Both the position numbers and the translations under genes were made by a program. Shown here in pieces: positions 8,257-16,428 of a DNA stretch of 64,000 nucleotides; position 1 is the stretch's first letter; every line of letters begins with the position of its first letter. The DNA lies in NCBI RefSeq assembly GCF_015291645.1, contig NZ_CP030055.1, positions 6,262,001-6,326,000 on the forward strand, written 5' to 3'. The DNA is from Bradyrhizobium sp. CCBAU 53340 (GTDB taxonomy: Bacteria; Pseudomonadota; Alphaproteobacteria; Rhizobiales; Xanthobacteraceae). A model generated the notes under the pieces. The model saw only the letters and a list, made by a program, of their open reading frames with translations. It did no database searches and was not told the origin of the DNA.

Positions 8257-9069
8257 ATGCGCATTGCGTTGCTGCTGACCGCGACCATTGCCGGCGCGCT
8301 GTTCGCCACTCCGTCCAACGCCGGCTCGCTCGACGTCGCATCCGCCGATGCCGCGAAGGCGCTGCCGCCCGGCTTCCAGAGCTACCGCGGCTACATGTTC
8401 GACATGTCGGAGGCGTCCGATCGCAAGGACCTCGACAAGCTCACCGACAATCTCAAGCAGCAGATCGACGTCGTCGAGGCCGCCGGCCTGTCGCCGCGCG
8501 TGATGCGCTTCTTCCGCACCGTCCCGATCATCGCGAGCGAGCTCGCCTGCCTCGACGAAGGCGCCGCGACCGCGTGCTACGGCCGGGTCACGCCTGACGT
8601 CCAGCGCACCACGCCGCGCACGCTCACCGTGTGGGACCACGACAAGCAGCGCTGGACCAATCCGAATGCCGTCGACCTCGCGGTCGATTCCGGGCTTGGC
8701 GTGATCATGGTCCGGCCGGACATGATGCGTTACGAGAAGGAGGCCGTGCTGCTCCACGAGATGCTGCACGCCTATCATGCGCGGCTGCTGCCCGACGGCT
8801 ACGCCAACAAGGGCGTGATCAGCTATTACGCCTACGCCAAATCCAAGGACCTGTTGCCCAAGGAAGCCTATGCGATGAAGAATCACATGGAATTCTTTGC
8901 GGTGACCGCCAGCATCTTCCTGACCGGAAAGAGCGACTACCAGGACCCCAAGACCCGCGACACGCTCAAGGAGAAGATGCCCGACTATTACAAATATCTG
9001 GTCGGTGTGTTCGGCTTCGACCCCGATCCCGCGGCAAACGCGAGCGGACCGGTTGCCTCGCTGAAATAA
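8257..9069 (+). CDS. Secreted zincin-like protein with HExxH motif
   Basis: A 270-residue protein with a Sec signal peptide (MRIALLLTATIAGALFATPSNA). It carries HEMLH at 167-171 and a downstream Glu in NHMEFFAVTA (Glu212), 41 residues later, the spacing of gluzincins; the arrangement resembles the anthrax-lethal-factor-like (ATLF/PPEP) peptidase domain. Tyr residues near 190 (ISYYAYAK) could serve as the accessory catalytic residue. I infer a periplasmic or secreted zinc metalloprotease of unknown target. AGGGGG sits 8 nt upstream of the start. It stands alone and is followed by a strong terminator. Confidence 0.65.
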   Translation: MRIALLLTATIAGALFATPSNAGSLDVASADAAKALPPGFQSYRGYMFDMSEASDRKDLDKLTDNLKQQIDVVEAAGLSPRVMRFFRTVPIIASELACLDEGAATACYGRVTPDVQRTTPRTLTVWDHDKQRWTNPNAVDLAVDSGLGVIMVRPDMMRYEKEAVLLHEMLHAYHARLLPDGYANKGVISYYAYAKSKDLLPKEAYAMKNHMEFFAVTASIFLTGKSDYQDPKTRDTLKEKMPDYYKYLVGVFGFDPDPAANASGPVASLK

Positions 9070-9103
9070 GGCCGAGACCGCGCTCCAGCGCCAGACCAAT
9101 GCC

Positions 9104-9131
9104 AAAAGCCGCGCGAAAATGCGCGGCTTTT
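9104..9131 (+). terminator. Rho-independent terminator after the zincin gene
   Basis: AAAAGCCGCGC (9104-9114) pairs with GCGCGGCTTTT (9121-9131) around a 6-nt loop, ending in a T run, 35 nt after the stop codon. Confidence 0.85.
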
Positions 9132-9245
9132 CCGTTTTGGCAGCCGGAAGCTGCGGATGACGGCCTTCCGGGAATTGCCAAGGAGGGGGCTGATCTGCAT
9201 AGTCCCGCCGCATCGATTGAGACTGTTTCGAAGAGGATGGAAGAC

Positions 9246-9599
9246 ATGGCGGACGCCGACCTGGATGTCGTGATCCGGCAACTGGCCAGACAGCTGCATG
9301 CGGGCCTGATGTCCCGCGCCAAGGAGCGGCGCGATCGCTTCACCGGCCTTGCGGCCAAGGCCAAGGGCAAGGAGACCGGCACCCGCTTCAAGATGATGGC
9401 CAAGGTCACCATGGAGCAGGCCGCCGCTGCCGCAAGGCGCCTGCAGATGTCCGCCGACAACGTCGCCGACAGCTACGCTCGCGCGATGCGGCTGGCGGCC
9501 AGCACGCCTGTCGAGGTGAAGGCGGAGAAGCCGGCCAAGGAAAAGCCGGTCAAGAAGGCTGCGAAGGCGAAGAAGGCCAAGGCCAAGAAGGCCAAGTAA
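9246..9599 (+). CDS. Small protein with Lys/Ala-rich C-terminal tail
   Basis: A 117-residue protein, not recognised. The first ~75 residues are helical and charged (VVIRQLARQLHAGLMSRAKERRDRF cut to two helices by eye), then a tail of alternating Lys and Ala (KKAAKAKKAKAKKAK) like those of histone H1-like or HU-extended nucleoid proteins, so nucleic-acid binding is a reasonable guess. Start 9246 has AGAGG 9 nt upstream; an in-frame ATG at 9237 abuts that site. It ends one base before the convergent TPR gene. Confidence 0.6.
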   Translation: MADADLDVVIRQLARQLHAGLMSRAKERRDRFTGLAAKAKGKETGTRFKMMAKVTMEQAAAAARRLQMSADNVADSYARAMRLAASTPVEVKAEKPAKEKPVKKAAKAKKAKAKKAK

Positions 9600-10241
9600 T
9601 CACCGCAGCGGTGTGGCGACCTGGGTCGGTTCGGCGTGCGTCAGCTCGGCGAGCTTGGCGCGCGCGGCATCGCGTGCGCGACCGTCCTTGCCGGGAGGCA
9701 GCGCGAGGGCGGCTTCGAAATCGGCGCGCGCATCATCGGCCTGGCCGCGGGCGAGGAATGCAAGACCGCGATCGAGGCGGGCCTGCGGGTCTGACGGATC
9801 GAGACGGACCGCCGTGCTGTAGCTCAGGATGGCGCGGTCGAGATCGCCCTTGGCGGCGAGCGCGAGCCCACGCTCGCGATAGGGCGCGGCGGGCTTGGGA
9901 TCGAGCGCGATCGCCTCGTCATAATCGGCAATCGCAAGATCCAGTTCACCGTTTTGCCGGTAGGCCAGCGCGCGGTCGCGATAGAGCGAGGCGCGGTTGG
10001 GATTGAGGTGGATGGCTTCATTGAAATCGGCGACCGCCCGGCCACTGTCGCCGTGACGCAGCGCGATCCGTCCGCGCCCCTCATAGGCGAAGGCGATCAG
10101 GGAGCCGCGAAACGGCGAGAAGCCGATCACGGCCGAGCAGATGTCGGGCTCATCCTCATCGCCGCAATTCACGACCGTATGGGTGGACAGGCCGACGGCC
10201 ACGCCCAGGACGATCAACAATGACATTGCGGCTTTGGTCAT
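9600..10241 (-). CDS. Tetratricopeptide repeat protein with N-terminal signal/anchor
   Basis: A 213-residue protein. Residues 1-20 form a signal peptide or membrane anchor (AAMSLLIVLGVAVGLS), followed by a short Cys-containing stretch (VNCGDEDEPDICS) that may form a disulphide, then about four TPR units starting near residue 50 (AYEGRGRIALRHGD, ADFNEAIHLNPNRASLYRD and repeats with LDP endings). Acts presumably as a periplasmic protein-protein interaction module. Stop codon abuts that of the Lys-rich protein gene on the other strand. Confidence 0.8.
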   Translation of the reverse strand: MTKAAMSLLIVLGVAVGLSTHTVVNCGDEDEPDICSAVIGFSPFRGSLIAFAYEGRGRIALRHGDSGRAVADFNEAIHLNPNRASLYRDRALAYRQNGELDLAIADYDEAIALDPKPAAPYRERGLALAAKGDLDRAILSYSTAVRLDPSDPQARLDRGLAFLARGQADDARADFEAALALPPGKDGRARDAARAKLAELTHAEPTQVATPLR

Positions 10242-10376
10242 CTTCGACGGTGACCGGCGACAAGCCGGCCACGCATCCCCTTTCGAAGGAACATTCTCGG
10301 TGAGGTGTTAACACCGGCCGGGGTGGTTCTCTGTGCGCCAGGTCACAAAGCCGGGCAAAATCCGACCGGTTCCGCA

Positions 10377-11333
10377 TCAGCCCCAAGGCCCGCGTGAGGA
10401 TCCGTTGGAGGGACCGCGCGAGGACGAGCGGCCCCAGGGTCCCTGCGGCGGATAGTTCTCGTTGGCACCGACCGACGGCGCGGCCCGCGGCCCCAGCTCG
10501 GCCGCGAGCTGGTGGAGTGCAGCGATGCGATTCTCGGTCGAGGGGTGGGTGGCGAAGAGATTGTCGACGCCATGGCCCGACAGCGGGTTGATGATGAACA
10601 TATGCGCGGTCGCCGGATTCCGCTCGGCATCGAAGTTCGGCACCTGATGCGCGGCGTTGTCGATCTTCACCAGCGCCGACGCCAGCCACATCGGCTGGCC
10701 GGCAATGCGCGCGCCGAGATTGTCGGCGGCGTATTCGCGGGTGCGGCTGATCGCCATCTGCACCAGCATGGCCCCGAGCGGGGCGAGAATCATCATCAGG
10801 ATCGAGCCGACAATGCCGGGCCCATTGTTGTCGCGGTTGCCGCCGAAGAACATGCCGAACTGCGCCAGCATGGAGATCGCGCCCGCAATGGTCGCGGTGA
10901 TGGTCATCAGCAGCGTGTCGTGGTTCTTGATATGGGCGAGCTCATGCGCGATCACGCCGGCGAGCTCCTCGCGGCCGAGCTGGTTGATCAGGCCGACGGT
11001 GACGGCGACGGCGGCGTTCTCGGGATTGCGGCCGGTCGCGAACGCGTTGGGCTGCGCCTCGTCCATCACGAACACGCGCGGCATCGGCAGGCCGGCGCGG
11101 CCCGCAAGCTCGGCAACGAGCCCGACCAGCTCCGGCGCGCTTTGGCGGTCGACCTCATGGGCGCCGTACATCGAGAGCACCGCGCGGTCGGAGTTCCAGT
11201 AGGTCAAGAGATTGGTCGCGGCGGCAATGACGAGCGCGATCATGGCGCCGCCCGCGCCGCCGATCAGATAGCCCACGCCCATGAACAGGGCCGTGAGGCC
11301 TGCAAGAAGCATTGCGGTACGAAGATAATTCAT
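10377..11333 (-). CDS. htpX: Zinc metalloprotease HtpX
   Basis: Inner-membrane M48 protease that degrades misfolded membrane proteins. The 318-residue protein has two N-terminal membrane helices, the catalytic HELAH motif at 130-134, two further helices ([15 protein letters not shown] and [16 protein letters not shown]) and the TREYAAD motif supplying the third zinc ligand. The C-terminal ~35 residues are an unusual Ser/Gly/Pro/Trp-rich tail ([18 protein letters not shown]) not needed for catalysis. Single gene; in many bacteria it is induced by envelope stress, but no site is evident here. Confidence 0.95.
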   Translation of the reverse strand: MNYLRTAMLLAGLTALFMGVGYLIGGAGGAMIALVIAAATNLLTYWNSDRAVLSMYGAHEVDRQSAPELVGLVAELAGRAGLPMPRVFVMDEAQPNAFATGRNPENAAVAVTVGLINQLGREELAGVIAHELAHIKNHDTLLMTITATIAGAISMLAQFGMFFGGNRDNNGPGIVGSILMMILAPLGAMLVQMAISRTREYAADNLGARIAGQPMWLASALVKIDNAAHQVPNFDAERNPATAHMFIINPLSGHGVDNLFATHPSTENRIAALHQLAAELGPRAAPSVGANENYPPQGPWGRSSSRGPSNGSSRGPWG

Positions 11334-11516
11334 GGCCGTCTCCCGGGCCGGTCACGAGCACTGGGGCGTTGATGTCCGGCAGACATGAGGTAGGAATGAC
11401 CCCGGCCGGCCTGCAAGGTTTCAGGGTGCGTCGCGGAGCCGCGGCACTGGTTTGGACCGGATCATTCCATTAAACTTCGTCCAGAATCCAAGCGTCTCCT
11501 CCCTTCCGGAAACCTC

Positions 11517-12818
11517 ATGTCCAAGACCCGATTTGTGATCGCGGCCGCCGCTCTTCTCACGCTCTCCCTTCCGGCCTCCGCCCAATTCGCCCCACCGCCC
11601 GCACGGCCTGCCGCGCCAAAGGCCACCGCGCCCTCGCCGCGCGCAGCATCGTGCCACGCCGGAGCGAGTTTCGATCGTTTCCTCGCCGACGTGAAACAGC
11701 AGGCCGTTGCCGCGGGCGTGTCGCAACGAACGATATCGGAGGCTTCGCCCTATCTCATCTATGACCAGGGCATCGTCAACCGCGACCGCGGTCAGCGCGT
11801 GTTCGGCCAGCTCTTCACCGAATTCGCCGGCCGCATGGCCGCGCCCTATCGCATGCAGAACGGCCAGCAGCACATCAAGCACCACGCATCAGCATTCGCA
11901 CGTGCCGAGAAGGAGTACGGCGTGCCGCCGGCGGTGATCGCCGCCTTCTGGGGGCTGGAGAGCGACTTCGGCGCCAACATGGGCAATCTGCCGACGCTGA
12001 AATCGCTGGTGTCGCTGGCCTATGACTGCCGACGTTCCGAGATGTTCGTGAACGAGACCATCGCGGCGCTGAAGATCATCGATCGCGGCGATCTCACGCC
12101 CGACGAGATGATCGGCTCCTGGGCCGGCGAGCTCGGCCAGACGCAGTTCCTGCCGACGCACTACGTCAACTACGCCGTCGACTATGACGGCGACGGGCGG
12201 CGCGACCTCCTGCGCAGCGAAGACGACGTGATCGGCTCGACCGCCAACTACATCGCCAACGGATTGAAATGGCGGCGCGGCGAGCCCTGGCTGGAAGAGA
12301 TCAAGGTGCCGCAAAACCTGCCATGGGATCAGACCGACCTCAGCGTGCAGCTGCCGCGCTCGAAATGGGCGCAGTTCGGCGTCACCTATCCCGACGGAAG
12401 GCCGCTGCCGAACGACAATCTCGCAGCGTCCGTGCTGCTGCCGATGGGACGCTTCGGACCGGCCTTCATGGCCTATGCGAATTTCGCGGCCTATACCGAA
12501 TGGAATAACTCGCTGATCTATTCGACCACCGCGGGCTATCTCGCCACCCGCATTGCCGGCGCGCCTCCGATGCGCAAGGCCAGCGGGCCGGTCGCGCAAC
12601 TGCCGTTCAACGAGCTCAAGGAATTGCAGCAGCTCTTGGTGCGCGCCGGTTTCAATGTCGGCAAGATCGACGGCGTGCTGGGCCAGCAGAGCCGCACCGC
12701 CGTAAAAGCGATGCAGATCAAATACAGCCTGCCGGCCGATTCCTGGCCGACCGCCGAGCTCCTGGCCCGCATGCGCGGCGGCACGGCACAGGTGCAGCCC
12801 CAGGCGACGGTGCGGTAG
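11517..12818 (+). CDS. Lytic murein transglycosylase, MltB family, with peptidoglycan-binding domain
   Basis: Cleaves peptidoglycan glycan strands to 1,6-anhydro products in the periplasm. The 433-residue protein has a signal peptide (residues 1-22, ending LPASAQ), a Pro/Ala-rich linker, an SLT_2 domain with the catalytic glutamate Glu148 in AAFWGLESDFG and the family motifs GSWAGELGQTQFLP and DYDGDGRRD, and a C-terminal PG_binding_1 domain (about 365-420, LQQLLVRAGFNVGKIDGVLG). It is transcribed alone, away from htpX, whose start lies 183 nt to the left on the other strand. Confidence 0.93.
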   Translation: MSKTRFVIAAAALLTLSLPASAQFAPPPARPAAPKATAPSPRAASCHAGASFDRFLADVKQQAVAAGVSQRTISEASPYLIYDQGIVNRDRGQRVFGQLFTEFAGRMAAPYRMQNGQQHIKHHASAFARAEKEYGVPPAVIAAFWGLESDFGANMGNLPTLKSLVSLAYDCRRSEMFVNETIAALKIIDRGDLTPDEMIGSWAGELGQTQFLPTHYVNYAVDYDGDGRRDLLRSEDDVIGSTANYIANGLKWRRGEPWLEEIKVPQNLPWDQTDLSVQLPRSKWAQFGVTYPDGRPLPNDNLAASVLLPMGRFGPAFMAYANFAAYTEWNNSLIYSTTAGYLATRIAGAPPMRKASGPVAQLPFNELKELQQLLVRAGFNVGKIDGVLGQQSRTAVKAMQIKYSLPADSWPTAELLARMRGGTAQVQPQATVR

Positions 12819-12882
12819 AATTTTCGCACCGCACAAGCCATTTTCGCGATTGTATTATTCCATGAGGCTCCCATGTGAGTGG

Positions 12883-12900
12883 CTCAGGTTTTCGCCTGAG
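12883..12900. other. Small hairpin between the transglycosylase and DUF1993 genes
   Basis: CTCAGG-TTTTCG-CCTGAG is a perfect 6-bp stem with a 6-nt loop, 28 nt before the next start. There is no T run after it, so it is a weak terminator at best; it may instead influence the leader of the downstream gene. Confidence 0.35.
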
Positions 12901-12927
12901 ATCTCCCATCATTGAAGCGAGCATCAC

Positions 12928-13431
12928 ATGTCCTTCTACGACGCCGTCGTCCCCGCCTATTTGCAAATGCTGAACAGCTTGACCGGCCTGCTCTCCAAGG
13001 CCGAGGCGCATTGCGCGGCCAAGAAGATCGACCCGAGCGTCATGCTCGGCTCGCGCCTCTTCCCTGACATGCTGCCGCTGTCGAAGCAGATCCAGCTTGC
13101 CAGCGATTTCGCTGCCAAGGGCTGCGCCCGGTTGACTCATAGCGAGCTGCCTTCGATGCCCGATACGGAAAAGACGTTCGAGGAGCTGAAGCAGCGGCTC
13201 GCCAGGACCATCGACTATGTGAAGTCGTACAAGCCGGAGCAGTTCGAGGGCGCCGACACCAAGGACGTGACCTTCCCGGCGGGACCGGACCGGACCATGA
13301 CACTCAAGGGCCAGCAGTTCTTCAGTGGAGTCTCGCTACCGAACTTCTATTTCCACGTCACGACCGCTCACGGCATTATGCGCCACAACGGCGTCGAGAT
13401 CGGCAAACGCGATTTCCTCGGCGCCAACTGA
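12928..13431 (+). CDS. DUF1993 family protein
   Basis: A 167-residue cytoplasmic protein beginning MSFYDAVVPAYLQMLNSLTGLL, with the family hallmarks SRLFPDMLPLSKQIQLASDFAAKG and FYFHVTTAHGIMRHNGVEIGKRDFLG. DUF1993 proteins form a DinB/YfiT-like four-helix bundle; the spaced His residues (HVTTAH, RHNG) are suitable for metal binding. No function has been established to my knowledge. Monocistronic by spacing; the downstream old yellow enzyme starts 178 nt later. Confidence 0.85.
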   Translation: MSFYDAVVPAYLQMLNSLTGLLSKAEAHCAAKKIDPSVMLGSRLFPDMLPLSKQIQLASDFAAKGCARLTHSELPSMPDTEKTFEELKQRLARTIDYVKSYKPEQFEGADTKDVTFPAGPDRTMTLKGQQFFSGVSLPNFYFHVTTAHGIMRHNGVEIGKRDFLGAN

Positions 13432-13609
13432 TTTGCTGGATCGCACGACCGCGTAGCGGAATTCTGCTGCCGCGGCCGAAAATGCAGATGAATCATGCTG
13501 CGCGGTGCCTGCCGCGCAGCTCGCCTGCACTTTCCGAATGGCTCATCCCTTGCGCCTGATGTCGCAATGCACAAGTGTTCCAGACCTCTTAACCCCTGGA
13601 AGCACATCA

Positions 13610-14710
13610 ATGAGCCGTCCGACCAAATTGTTTGAGACCTACAAACTCGGCCCGATCACGCTGGCCAACCGCCTCGCGATGGCACCGCTGACGCGCAACC
13701 GCGCCGCGCCCGGCACCTTCGTCCCCTCGCCGCTCGCGGCCGAGTACTATGGCCAACGCGCTTCCGCGGGCCTCTTGATCACCGAAGCGAGCCAGGTCTC
13801 GCAGCAGGGCCAGGGCTATCAGGACACTCCCGGCATCTACAGCAAGGATCAGGTCGCCGGTTGGCGCAAGGTGACCGACACGGTGCATGAGCGCGGCGGC
13901 AAGATCTTCATCCAGCTCTGGCATGTCGGCCGCATCTCGCATGTCGACCTCCAGGCAGGTGGCGCAGCCCCGGTGGCGCCGAGCGCAATCCGCGCCAAGG
14001 GCAAGACGTTCGTGAACGGCACCTTTGCCGATGTCTCCGAGCCCCGCGCGCTCGAGCTCTCCGAAATTCCCGGCATCATCGACGATTTCAAGCGCGCCAC
14101 CAGGAATGCGCTCGAGGCTGGCTTCGACGGTGTCGAGATCCACGGCGCCAACGGCTATTTGCTCGACCAGTTCGCCAAGGACGGCGCCAACAAGCGCACC
14201 GATGCCTATGGCGGCTCGATCGAGAACCGCGCGAAATTGATGCTGGAAGTCTCCAGGGCCGTCGCGGCCGAAGCCGGCGCCGATCGCACCGGCATCCGCA
14301 TCTCACCGGTGACGCCCGCCAACGATATTTCGGATTCCAACCCGCAGGCGCTGTTTGACTACATCACCGACGGCCTCAACGCGTTGAAGCTCGTCTATCT
14401 CCACGTTGTCGAAGGCGCCACGGGCGGCCCGCGTGACTTCGCGCCGTTCGATTATGGGTCCTTGCGCAAGCGCTTCTCCGGCACCTACATGGCCAACAAC
14501 GGTTACGATTTCGATCTCGCCAGCAAGGTACTGGACGCCAACGCCGCCGATCTGATCGCCTTCGGCAAGCCGTTCATCTCCAACCCCGATCTGGTCGAGC
14601 GGCTGAAGCAGGGCGCAACGCTGAACGATTGGGACAAGAACACGTTCTACGGCGGCGGCGCCAAGGGGTACACCGATTACCCGACGCTGGCGGCCGAGCC
14701 GGCGGAGTAG
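13610..14710 (+). CDS. nemA: Old yellow enzyme family alkene reductase
   Basis: FMN-dependent NADPH reductase of electron-poor alkenes, nitrate esters or N-ethylmaleimide. The 366-residue TIM-barrel protein has the FMN-contacting LAMAPLTRNRA near the N-terminus, QLWHVGRISH, the catalytic/substrate-binding region DGVEIHGANGYLLDQF (His and Asn of the H-x-x-N pair), and DLIAFGKPFISNPDLV at the C-terminus. The chosen start opens directly with the family N-terminus (MSRPTKLFETYKLG). Transcribed alone; a perfect palindrome follows 14 nt downstream. The symbol reflects family resemblance; the physiological substrate is unknown. Confidence 0.88.
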   Translation: MSRPTKLFETYKLGPITLANRLAMAPLTRNRAAPGTFVPSPLAAEYYGQRASAGLLITEASQVSQQGQGYQDTPGIYSKDQVAGWRKVTDTVHERGGKIFIQLWHVGRISHVDLQAGGAAPVAPSAIRAKGKTFVNGTFADVSEPRALELSEIPGIIDDFKRATRNALEAGFDGVEIHGANGYLLDQFAKDGANKRTDAYGGSIENRAKLMLEVSRAVAAEAGADRTGIRISPVTPANDISDSNPQALFDYITDGLNALKLVYLHVVEGATGGPRDFAPFDYGSLRKRFSGTYMANNGYDFDLASKVLDANAADLIAFGKPFISNPDLVERLKQGATLNDWDKNTFYGGGAKGYTDYPTLAAEPAE

Positions 14711-14723
14711 GTCCACGTGATCG

Positions 14724-14775
14724 CTGTCATGCCCCGCCTAGTTGCGCAATTGCGCACGGGGGCGGGGCATGACAG
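14724..14775. repeat. Nested perfect palindrome between convergent genes, family E
   Basis: CTGTCATGCCCCGCC (14724-14738) and GGCGGGGCATGACAG (14761-14775) are a perfect 15-bp inverted repeat. Inside the loop is a second perfect 14-bp palindrome, TGCGCAATTGCGCA (14743-14756). The element lies between the convergent ends of the alkene reductase and ALDH7 genes, so it can serve as a hairpin for both. Confidence 0.85.
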
Positions 14776-14834
14776 TACGCCCCGGCCTCGCATAGCGGCG
14801 ATGCGTATGCGCTCCAGATGCACTTTTGGATCGG

Positions 14835-16400
14835 TCACACCACGTCGAACTTGACGCCTTGAGCAAGCGGGAGCGTGCGGCCGTAATTGATGGTGTTGGT
14901 CGCTCGCCGCATATACGTTTTCCACGCGTCGGATCCGGACTCGCGTCCGCCGCCGGTCTCCTTCTCGCCGCCGAAGGCGCCTCCAATCTCCGCGCCGGAT
15001 GGGCCGATATTGACGTTGGCAATGCCGCAATCGGAGCCACGCGCCGACAAAAATGTTTCCGCTTCGCGCAGATCGTTGGTGAAGATAGACGACGACAGCC
15101 CCTGCGGAACCGCATTGTGCAATTCGAGCACGGCATCGAAATCGCGATACTTTATCACGTAGAGGATCGGCGCAAAGGTCTCGTGCTCCACCGGTCCGGT
15201 CTGCGCCGCGATTTCGACCAGCGCCGGGCGGACATAGTAAGCGTCAGCCGCCCCTTCGATGGCAATGCGCTCGCCACCCTGGACTTGCCCTCCGGCAGCG
15301 TTCGCAGCCTCGAGCGCACTCTGCATCGCGCGATAGGCCGCGCCGTCGATCAGCGGACCGACCAGGTTACCGCCTTCCAGTGGAGAGCCGACGGTCACGG
15401 ATGCATAGGCCTGCTTCAGGCGCGGCACAAAGCTGTCGTAGACGCTCTCGTGGACGAAGAGGCGACGCAACGTCGTGCAGCGCTGTCCCGCCGTTCCCAT
15501 CGCGGCAAAAGCAACGCCACGCAGCGTGAGATCGAGGTCGGCCGTCGGCGCGACGATCGCCGCGTTGTTGCCACCGAGCTCGAGCAGCGCCCGGGCGAAC
15601 CGGCTGGCGAGCCGCGGACCCACCGCACGTCCCATCGTCGTGGAGCCGGTGGCCGAGACCAGCGGCACCTTCGCATGGTCGACGAGCACCTCGCCGATCG
15701 CACGGCCGCCGAACAGCACCGCCGCGAGACCCTGCGGCGCGCCTCCGCCGGCGTCATTGAAGCGTTTGAGCGCGCGCTCAAACAGGGCGTGTGTCGCAAG
15801 CGCGGTCAGCGGTGTTTTCTCCGACGGCTTCCAGACGAGGCTGTTGCCGCACACGAGCGCCAGGGCTGCGTTCCAAGCCCACACGGCGACAGGAAAATTG
15901 AACGCAGAGATGATGCCGGTGACGCCAAGCGGATGCCAGCTTTCCATCATGCGATGCTCGCCGCGCTCAGTCGCGATCGTCAGGCCGTAGAGCTGCCGCG
16001 ACAGGCCGACCGCGAAATCACAGATGTCGATCATTTCCTGAACCTCGCCGAGACCTTCGGAGACAATCTTGCCGACCTCGATCGACACCAGTCGGCCCAG
16101 AGCCTCTTTGCTGGCGCGCAGTTCCTCGCCGAACAGCCGCACGAGCTCCCCTCGTTTGGGTGGCGACACCAACCGCCAGCCGAGGTACGCCGCGTGCGCC
16201 TGTTCGATCACGCCGCCAGCTTTGGCTGCGCCGATCTCCATGACGCGGCCAATGATCCCGCCGGTGATCGGCGTACGAACGACGAGGGTGCCCTCGGTAT
16301 AGTCGGAGCGCTTGACGCCGAGCGCGGCGAGAAGCCTGTCGACTTCGCCGGCAAGATCGGGATTGGCGGTATGCGTCTGCGGTGCTGATTTGACGGACAT
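14835..16400 (-). CDS. ALDH7-family aldehyde dehydrogenase (2-aminoadipate semialdehyde dehydrogenase-like)
   Basis: NAD-dependent oxidation of an aldehyde, in this family typically 2-aminoadipate 6-semialdehyde to 2-aminoadipate in lysine breakdown. The 521-residue protein carries the antiquitin-type segments GEHRMMESWHPLG and TGIISAFNFPVAV, general base Glu274 in LELGGNN, nucleophile Cys308 in GTAGQRCTT, and the C-terminal IGGAFGGEKETGGGRESGSD region characteristic of ALDH7. Start at 16400 excludes an upstream in-frame extension that overlaps the preceding gene. Last gene of an eight-gene minus-strand cluster, 28 nt after the FMN oxidase gene; it presumably handles the aldehyde made by the cluster's lyase. 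Confidence 0.9.
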   Translation of the reverse strand: MSVKSAPQTHTANPDLAGEVDRLLAALGVKRSDYTEGTLVVRTPITGGIIGRVMEIGAAKAGGVIEQAHAAYLGWRLVSPPKRGELVRLFGEELRASKEALGRLVSIEVGKIVSEGLGEVQEMIDICDFAVGLSRQLYGLTIATERGEHRMMESWHPLGVTGIISAFNFPVAVWAWNAALALVCGNSLVWKPSEKTPLTALATHALFERALKRFNDAGGGAPQGLAAVLFGGRAIGEVLVDHAKVPLVSATGSTTMGRAVGPRLASRFARALLELGGNNAAIVAPTADLDLTLRGVAFAAMGTAGQRCTTLRRLFVHESVYDSFVPRLKQAYASVTVGSPLEGGNLVGPLIDGAAYRAMQSALEAANAAGGQVQGGERIAIEGAADAYYVRPALVEIAAQTGPVEHETFAPILYVIKYRDFDAVLELHNAVPQGLSSSIFTNDLREAETFLSARGSDCGIANVNIGPSGAEIGGAFGGEKETGGGRESGSDAWKTYMRRATNTINYGRTLPLAQGVKFDVV

Positions 16401-16428
16401 GGCGGTTTTCCAAATGTTGCAGTTGATC

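Noticed and set aside
8631..9245. Upstream extension of the Lys-rich protein frame back into the zincin gene
   Set aside because: Overlaps a well-supported gene in another frame and passes through its terminator; start at 9246 has a ribosome site.
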